Below, one piece after another: positions 63,342 to 64,000 of a stretch of 64,000 nt of DNA. Every line of letters starts with the position of its first letter. Positions within the stretch are counted from its first letter, which is position 1. Under the pieces are notes generated by a model, which was not told where the DNA came from, did no database searches, and saw only the letters and a program-made list of their open reading frames with translations. This DNA is from Porphyra umbilicalis (lineage: Eukaryota; Rhodophyta; Bangiophyceae; Bangiales; Bangiaceae), in assembly GCA_002049455.2 (NCBI GenBank), contig KV918924.1:1-64000 (forward strand), given 5' to 3'. The translations under genes and the position numbers were made by a program.

Positions 63342-64000
63342 AACAGCCCGAGTGATCATCATATGCTTGAGGGGTTGCTGTTTCTACTCCTTTTTATTTG
63401 TCGTTTATCTCTCTGTGCGTTAATTGTTCTCCTTGACTTATTCTTTCTCATTGCCTCAAGGACAGTCTCGTAGAACAACGTAGTAGATGAAGCGAAGCAC
63501 TATAACTGATCACGTATTGTTTTCTTTCTCGAAGACAGTCTCTGAGACTGGTTGCAGGGCAGAAAATCAGCGTGTTTGACTGATGAACAAACAGATGAGC
63601 AGCAGATTTATCATGCAGTTTTTCTGGCAGACAGTCCATGAGCAGGTGCAACATATAGAGCAGCCCGATAGGTTCCAGGACAGACATTGATGTATATCAT
63701 TCAGACGGACTGGGAATCGCGCTGGCACATTACCCAACGAACAGTGATGAGGATCGTTTTTATGTCTGTCTTACAGACATGGTGGCTCGATGGTCGCCTA
63801 ATAAATGTCTGGCGAATGAACGTGGGACGAGCTTCCAGTTCGTTCTTCAGTCTGTATCAGCAGATGGTCAATCAGAATGGCTTCTTGGGTTAGTCAGCGT
63901 GCCATCCCACGGAATGTGAAAAAAGATAGAGCCGGAGACAAGCGCACTGACAGGCCTCTGGGTGATCCTAAAGTCTATTTGAACGGCCTGTCCTGACGAA
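63342..64000. other. 3' flank; no gene
   Basis: AT-richer DNA with several ggacagtc/acagtct strings (about 63461, 63534, 63632, 63680) but no ordered repeat and no credible frame. Confidence 0.4.

Overview
This window looks like nuclear DNA from a GC-rich, intron-containing eukaryote. The evidence is a CHY/CTCHY/RING ubiquitin ligase, a plant/algal-type DUF218 protein, a JmjC demethylase, Ulp1 (SUMO protease) and PIF1 domains, candidate spliceosomal introns (GTATGT..TAG, GTACGT..CAG) and very long G/C homopolymers. The extreme GC content, Pro/Gly/Ala-rich cell-surface proteins and dense DNA transposons recall a bangiophyte red alga such as Porphyra or Pyropia. That assignment is an inference and is not proven here.

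Layout. 0-12 kb: a small hypothetical gene (-), a Pro/Gly-rich putative wall protein (-, 2.9-4.8 kb), short tandem duplications, and a large Ala-rich helical protein (+, 9.1-11.9 kb) whose frame jumps several times, partly at G-runs. 12-24 kb: a tRNA-like element, a truncated CACTA-like transposase, a signal-peptide/single-TM protein (-), then mostly gene-free DNA with minisatellites, hairpins and MITE-like repeats. 25-29 kb: the two clearest host genes, RCHY1-like (+) and DUF218 (-). 29.6-31.6 kb: ten and a half copies of a 187-bp satellite with a five-unit higher-order pattern.

32-46 kb: a probable large KDZ-type (Kyakuja/Dileera/Zisupton) DNA transposon. It has a transposase with two SWIM-like zinc clusters, a KDZ core and a C-terminal Ulp1 protease with all four catalytic residues. 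A complete PIF1-family helicase (+) follows, then an unrecognised 825-aa protein (-) convergent with the helicase.

46-49 kb: dispersed repeats. One pair of copies forms a filled/empty site pair that defines a 692-bp inverted-repeat element with a 6-bp target duplication. 49-58.6 kb: a second transposon-like module with a CACTA/tnp2-like transposase (+, one in-frame stop) convergent with an intact JmjC histone-demethylase-like gene (-). Upstream of the JmjC gene are two more ORFs of unknown function, all in one reading frame separated by single stops.

58.9-60.6 kb: an array of about 27 short imperfect inverted-repeat motifs at regular 64-bp and then 75-76-bp spacing. 61.4-62.1 kb: a degenerate repeat. 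62.3-63.3 kb: a clean two-exon gene of unknown function.

The two modules pair a transposase with chromatin or replication functions: deSUMOylase plus helicase, and demethylase. They are the most interesting content. Element termini were not found for either.
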